NCBI RefSeq assembly: GCF_900215245.1
Contig: NZ_LT907842.1
Location: forward strand, 5,766,001 to 5,830,000
From: Pseudomonas fluorescens
GTDB lineage: Bacteria > Pseudomonadota > Gammaproteobacteria > Pseudomonadales > Pseudomonadaceae
Length of the DNA stretch: 64,000 bases
Direction of reading: 5' to 3'
Of the stretch, positions 60,636 to 64,000 are shown in pieces. The notes under the pieces are model-generated. The model did not search any database, was not told where the DNA came from, and saw only the letters and a program-made list of their open reading frames with translations. Both the position numbers and the translations under genes were made by a program. Numbering within the stretch: position 1 is the stretch's first letter; each line of letters starts with the position of its first letter.

Positions 60636-61835
60636 ATGCGCAAGGATTACCTGGCGTTTTTTGTTTCGCTGTTCCTGTCGCGGCTGGCCGACCAGATTCT
60701 GTTGTTTATCGTGCCATTGATCGTGTTCCAGACTACCCAGAGTGTTGCCTGGGCGGGGCTGGCGTTCTTTGTCGAGTCACTGCCGCGTTACCTGGCGTTC
60801 CCGGTGTGCGGCGCCGTGTGCGACAAGTTCTCGCCGGTGCGCATCCTGCACATCAGCCAGGTTTACCGGGCGCTGGCCTGTGGGGTGGCGGTGGCGTTGT
60901 ACGGGGTGTTCGACGGCATTTACTGGCTGGTCATGCTGTCGGCGCTGTGCGGGGTGCTGACCACCCAGGGCATCATGGCGCGGGAAGTACTGATGCCGCA
61001 TATTTTCAAACACTACACCTACACCAAGACCCTCTCCTATTCGCAAATTGCCGATCAGAGCGGCCTGGTGCTCGGCCCATTGGTGGCCGCGCTGATGCTC
61101 GAAGTCTGGGCGTGGCACTGGGTGGTGCTGGGGGTTGCCGGGCTGTTTGTGCTGGCCGACCTGGCGATGCGGGTTTGGCAGCGCACGAGTGCGGTGACCC
61201 TGGAAATCTTCGAGCAGCATCAGGACATCTGGCTGCACCCGCTGCGCATCGCCTTCGGGCATATCCGCAACCTGGTGGAATTGAAGCGCATCATCACGCT
61301 GGCAGTGGGTGTGAACCTGATCATTGGGGTGACGCTGGCGACTTCGGCGGCGATGGTCACCGGCCAGTTTGCCGCCGGCAAGGATGCCTATGCCTTGCTG
61401 CAGGCGGCGGGCGCGGTGGTGACGATCGCCATTCTGTTTTACCTGGCTCGCGCCACACTGCCGTTGAAGGTATTGGGCGGGCTGTCGTACTCGATGATTG
61501 CCGTGGGCGCGTTGATCACGGCCATCAGCCCCGGGGTTTGGGCCTATACCGTCGGGTTCCTGCTGATCACCGGCTTCGACAAGATGTTCAACGTGTACCT
61601 GCGCAGCACCCGTCAGCGGGTGATTCCGGTACAGGACTTTGGCAAGACGGTGGGGGTTATCACATTGTTGAACAACCTCGCCCAGCCGCTGGCGGGCCTG
61701 GCTATTGCCGTGCTGGCCGCACCGTTGGGCACGCAGACGGTGATCCTGCTGTTAACCGGCATCACGGCACTGATTGGCGTGGCCGTGGCCTCAGGCTGGC
61801 ACGCCACTGTGAAAGCGGAACTCGACGTCGGGTGA
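60636..61835 (+). CDS. MFS transporter
   Basis: A 399-residue membrane protein with 10-12 hydrophobic segments. MRKDYLAFFVSLFLSRLADQ opens the first helix, and CGAVCDKFSPVRILHISQVY resembles the MFS loop 2-3 motif. QSGLVLGPLVAALMLEVWAW fits motif C of exporters. The substrate is unknown. AGGGAG precedes the ATG at 60636. The last 45 bases overlap the convergent miaE gene, an unusually long overlap of two coding ends. Confidence 0.82.
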   Translation: MRKDYLAFFVSLFLSRLADQILLFIVPLIVFQTTQSVAWAGLAFFVESLPRYLAFPVCGAVCDKFSPVRILHISQVYRALACGVAVALYGVFDGIYWLVMLSALCGVLTTQGIMAREVLMPHIFKHYTYTKTLSYSQIADQSGLVLGPLVAALMLEVWAWHWVVLGVAGLFVLADLAMRVWQRTSAVTLEIFEQHQDIWLHPLRIAFGHIRNLVELKRIITLAVGVNLIIGVTLATSAAMVTGQFAAGKDAYALLQAAGAVVTIAILFYLARATLPLKVLGGLSYSMIAVGALITAISPGVWAYTVGFLLITGFDKMFNVYLRSTRQRVIPVQDFGKTVGVITLLNNLAQPLAGLAIAVLAAPLGTQTVILLLTGITALIGVAVASGWHATVKAELDVG

Positions 61836-62393
61836 TTCGATGAGTGCCTGCTCGGCGGCCCTTACCCGCTCGATCACCTGAGCGATGTCCTTGGCGTCAC
61901 CGTACTGGTACGCCAGCTTCAAGTAACCCTGAAAGTGCCGCGCCTCGCTTTTGAGCAATCCGAAATAGAACTTGCCGAGTTCGTCGTCCAAATGCGGCAC
62001 CAATGTTTCGAAACGCTCGCAACTGCGCGCTTCGATAAAGGCCCCGACCACCAGCGTATCCACCAGTTTGACCGGCTCGTGGCTGCGCACCACTTTGCGC
62101 AAACCCGAGGCATAACGGCCGGCGTGCAGCTGGCGCAGCTCGATCTTGCGCTTTTTGATCAGGCGCATCACTTGTTCGTGGTGCACCAGCTCTTCGCGGG
62201 CCAGTCGCGACATCATATTGATCAGGTCAACATGGGCGTGGTACTTGGCGATCAGGCTCAGGGCGGTGCTGGCGGCTTTGAATTCGCAGTTCTTGTGGTC
62301 GATCAGCAGGGTTTCCTGATCGGCCAACGCGGCCTGGACCCAGGCGTCGGGGGTGCGGCAGCCGAGGAATTCGTGGATTTCGGGCAGGTTCAT
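61791..62393 (-). CDS. miaE: tRNA-(ms2io6A)-hydroxylase MiaE
   Basis: A 200-residue non-haem di-iron monooxygenase. MNLPEIHEFLGCRTPDAWVQ, NCEFKAASTALSLIAKYHAH, LAREELVHHEQVMRLIKKRK and FIEARSCERFETLVP carry the E and ExxH iron ligands of MiaE. It hydroxylates the prenyl group of ms2i6A37 in tRNAs reading UNN codons. The start at 62393 gives the normal family length. Its 3' end overlaps the MFS gene by 45 bp. Confidence 0.93.
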   Translation of the reverse strand: MNLPEIHEFLGCRTPDAWVQAALADQETLLIDHKNCEFKAASTALSLIAKYHAHVDLINMMSRLAREELVHHEQVMRLIKKRKIELRQLHAGRYASGLRKVVRSHEPVKLVDTLVVGAFIEARSCERFETLVPHLDDELGKFYFGLLKSEARHFQGYLKLAYQYGDAKDIAQVIERVRAAEQALIESPDVEFRFHSGVPA

Positions 62394-62467
62394 CGGGCTC
62401 ACGGGCAAAAGGATCACAAAAGGGCGCCGATTATACCGACCCCGCTGCAGACCACCAGCCGCAGGCG

Positions 62468-62510
62468 TTGATGTGCATCAACATGACGTCTGGCGGGCAG
62501 CAACTATAGT
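62468..62510 (+). promoter_or_regulatory. Perfect ANR/FNR box with -10 element
   Basis: TTGAT-GTGC-ATCAA (62468-62481) is an exact FNR/ANR consensus. TATAGT (62505-62510) lies so that the box centre falls about 41.5 bases before the expected transcription start, the class II activator geometry. It drives the universal stress gene at 62551, so oxygen limitation should induce it. Confidence 0.8.
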
Positions 62511-62550
62511 TGTCCCAGGCCCCTTTATTTGCGTCTCTGGAGATCCGTCC

Positions 62551-63414
62551 ATGCAAGCCATCCGCAGCATCCTGGTGGTCATCGAGCCCGAGCATTCGGA
62601 AAGCCTGGCCCTCAAGCGCGCCAAGTTGATCGCCGGGGTCACCGGCGCACACCTGCATTTGCTGGTCTGCGACAAAAAACACGAGCATTCGGCGATGCTG
62701 AGCCTGCTCAAGTCCGGCTTGCAGGAAGACGGCTACAACGTGACCACCGAACAAGCCTGGAATGACAGCCTGCATGAAACCATCATCGATGTGCAGCAGG
62801 CCGAGGGCTGTGGCCTGGTGATCAAGCAACACTTCGCCGACAGCCCGCTGAAAAAGGCCCTGCTGACGCCGGCGGACTGGAAACTGCTGCGCTACTGCCC
62901 TAGCCCGGTGCTGCTGGTGAAAACGTCAACGCCCTGGGCCGACAAAGTCGTGCTGGCGGCAATTGATGTGGGCAACAGCGATAGCGAGCACCAGGCGTTG
63001 CACAACACCATCATCGACCACGGCTTCGACATTGCACGCCTGGCCAAGGCGCAATTGCACGTGATCAGCGCCCATCCGTCGCCGATGTTGTCGGCGGCCG
63101 ACCCGACTTTCCAGCTCAAGGAAACCATCGAGGCGCGCTATCGCGAGCAGTGCAAGGCGTTCCAGGCCGAGTTCGACGTGGATGACGCGCACCTGCATAT
63201 CGAAGAAGGCCCGGCTGATGTATTGATCCCCCATGCGGCACATGCGTTGCAGGCGGCGGTGACCATCATCGGCACCGTGGCGCGCACCGGGATTTCCGGG
63301 GCGCTGATCGGCAATACGGCGGAAGTGGTGCTGGATGCAGTGGAAGGCGATGTGCTGGTGCTCAAGCCGCAGGAGTTGATGGATCATCTGGAGGAGCTGG
63401 CTAACAAAGCCTGA
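62551..63414 (+). CDS. Tandem universal stress protein (UspA family, UspE-like)
   Basis: A 287-residue protein with two Usp domains. The first starts MQAIRSILVVIEPEHSESLA and ends SPVLLVKTS; the second starts KVVLAAIDVGNSDSEHQALH and ends with GTVARTGISGALIGNTAEVVL, where the G-x2-G-x9-G(S/T) ATP loop is conserved. Such proteins support survival in anaerobic or stationary conditions in Pseudomonas. ATG 62551 is preferred over the longer frame because the promoter lies between. Expression under ANR is indicated by the perfect box upstream. Confidence 0.92.
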   Translation: MQAIRSILVVIEPEHSESLALKRAKLIAGVTGAHLHLLVCDKKHEHSAMLSLLKSGLQEDGYNVTTEQAWNDSLHETIIDVQQAEGCGLVIKQHFADSPLKKALLTPADWKLLRYCPSPVLLVKTSTPWADKVVLAAIDVGNSDSEHQALHNTIIDHGFDIARLAKAQLHVISAHPSPMLSAADPTFQLKETIEARYREQCKAFQAEFDVDDAHLHIEEGPADVLIPHAAHALQAAVTIIGTVARTGISGALIGNTAEVVLDAVEGDVLVLKPQELMDHLEELANKA

Positions 63415-64000
63415 GACAGCCCCTTAAAACGATGAGGCGCCCGTGTGGGGGGCGGGTTTGCCTGCGTTAGCCATAGGTATATACGTGTTTTTTTACGGGT
63501 TGAGTGCTGTGGTTGTCGGGGGGCACGCTGCGTACATATCCGTTGTTTGGGTCACGGCCGCAATGGGTTCCGCCCTTACGGCGGGTCACTTTGGAAAAGC
63601 CCCAAAGTAACCAAAGGGCTCTTGCCCCACCACTCGGCACCTCGCCTAGGCTCGGTGTGCCCTCACGCAGGCTTTGGACCGTGGGCCGCCGCCATGGGCC
63701 ATCCTTGGCCCATCGCGGCTAACCCGGCGTCCTGCCGGGTTACCCACGCTCCAAAGCCTGCGTTCGGCCAGCGTGGTTAACGGGGCGCCTAAGATCAAGA
63801 TCAAAGTCAAAAGCAAAGCACGGCGGCCTGACAGCCGACCTGAGTGGTTAGATCAAAAGCACAAGCGAAGTGGTCTGTCAGTTGATGGAGTAGGTGACTG
63901 GCACACCGCATTCGCGAGCAAGCCCGCTCCCACATTTGGAACTGGGTACATCAGGCAGAGGGTGGGCTGCTCTTCGGACTGTGTTGGGTCAATCTGGGAG
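63415..64000. other. 586-bp intergenic region with REP halves and nested hairpins
   Basis: No convincing gene is present. A half REP-like sequence (GTGTGGGGGGCGGGTTTGCC) lies at about 63442-63465, a structured element at 63570-63762, and a REP half at about 63898-63934 (CGCGAGCAAGCCCGCTCCCAC). The two short open frames here (up to 111 codons) cross the hairpins and look non-coding. Confidence 0.7.
63570..63762. repeat. Structured intergenic element with five nested or tandem hairpins
   Basis: CCGCC/GGCGG (63570-63574 with 63580-63584), CTTTGG/CCAAAG (63589-63594 with 63602-63607), then a 13-bp perfect outer stem CGCAGGCTTTGGA/TCCAAAGCCTGCG (63666-63678 with 63750-63762). The outer stem encloses ATGGGCCA/TGGCCCAT (63694-63701 with 63706-63713) and AACCCGGC/GCCGGGTT (63721-63728 with 63734-63741). 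The shape is a multi-branch junction. Similar GCCCCAAAGTAACCAAAGGG text is familiar from Pseudomonas intergenic repeats, though copy number here cannot be shown. Confidence 0.6.

Noticed and set aside
63445..63780. 111-codon frame in the right-hand intergenic region
   Set aside because: It runs through several perfect hairpins, has no ribosome binding site or family resemblance, and overlaps a likely repeated element.

Overview
The window looks like a chromosomal segment of a Pseudomonas of the P. fluorescens group. Codon use is GC-rich. REP/REPIN palindromes of the GGGAGCGGGCTTGCTCGCGA type are present. The gene set fits too: ProP, an AmpR/AmpC pair, the P. aeruginosa-type itaconate operon, MiaE and an ANR-box universal stress protein. 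I saw no rRNA, tRNA, CRISPR array, transposase or prophage.

Layout: (1) 1-16.5 kb is ordinary mixed metabolism and transport: the end of a sugar dehydrogenase, a MarR-GNAT fusion regulator behind two palindromic operators, a sugar-acid-type MFS transporter, the osmosensory transporter ProP, two AraC regulators each beside a transport or hydrolase gene, a fosmidomycin-type exporter, a diguanylate cyclase and an amidase. (2) 16.5-18.06 kb is a tandem array with an exact 177-bp period, each full unit carrying one REPIN, running into the 3' end of a CPBP protease gene. (3) 18.05-24.6 kb holds further housekeeping and accessory genes (RidA, MocR/EamA, YceI, thioesterase, dienelactone hydrolase). 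(4) 24.77-41.4 kb is a contact-dependent growth inhibition (CDI) locus on the minus strand in the order cdiB-cdiA-cdiI. cdiA is intact at about 3,478 residues, but cdiB has an in-frame amber codon. Downstream of cdiI lies a visibly AT-richer graveyard of displaced toxin C-termini and immunity genes. Copies or half copies of a palindromic repeat with arms GGTCAGACCAC / GTGGTCTGACC sit at nearly every boundary between the fragments.

(5) 41.7-45.4 kb holds a DUF2252 protein and the divergent AmpR/AmpC pair. (6) 45.5-55.2 kb is a complete itaconate catabolic cluster: TRAP importer, CoA-transferase (Ict), itaconyl-CoA hydratase (Ich), citramalyl-CoA lyase (Ccl), a PrpD-family protein, an acyl-CoA dehydrogenase and a divergent LysR regulator. 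Two similar 21-bp palindromes lie upstream of its two transcription units. (7) 55.2-64 kb holds a GFA-family protein, a beta-lactamase-fold lipoprotein that lacks the active-site serine, a MipA porin-like protein, an RstAB-like two-component system, an MFS transporter, miaE, a universal stress gene behind a perfect ANR/FNR box, and a terminal non-coding element rich in nested perfect hairpins.

The most notable material is the CDI region: an intact effector gene, a nonsense-interrupted secretion partner, and an array of at least seven toxin/immunity remnants delimited by one repeat family in one orientation. This suggests repeat-mediated cassette exchange, which is an inference. Family calls rest on recognising motifs by eye, and no database search was possible.
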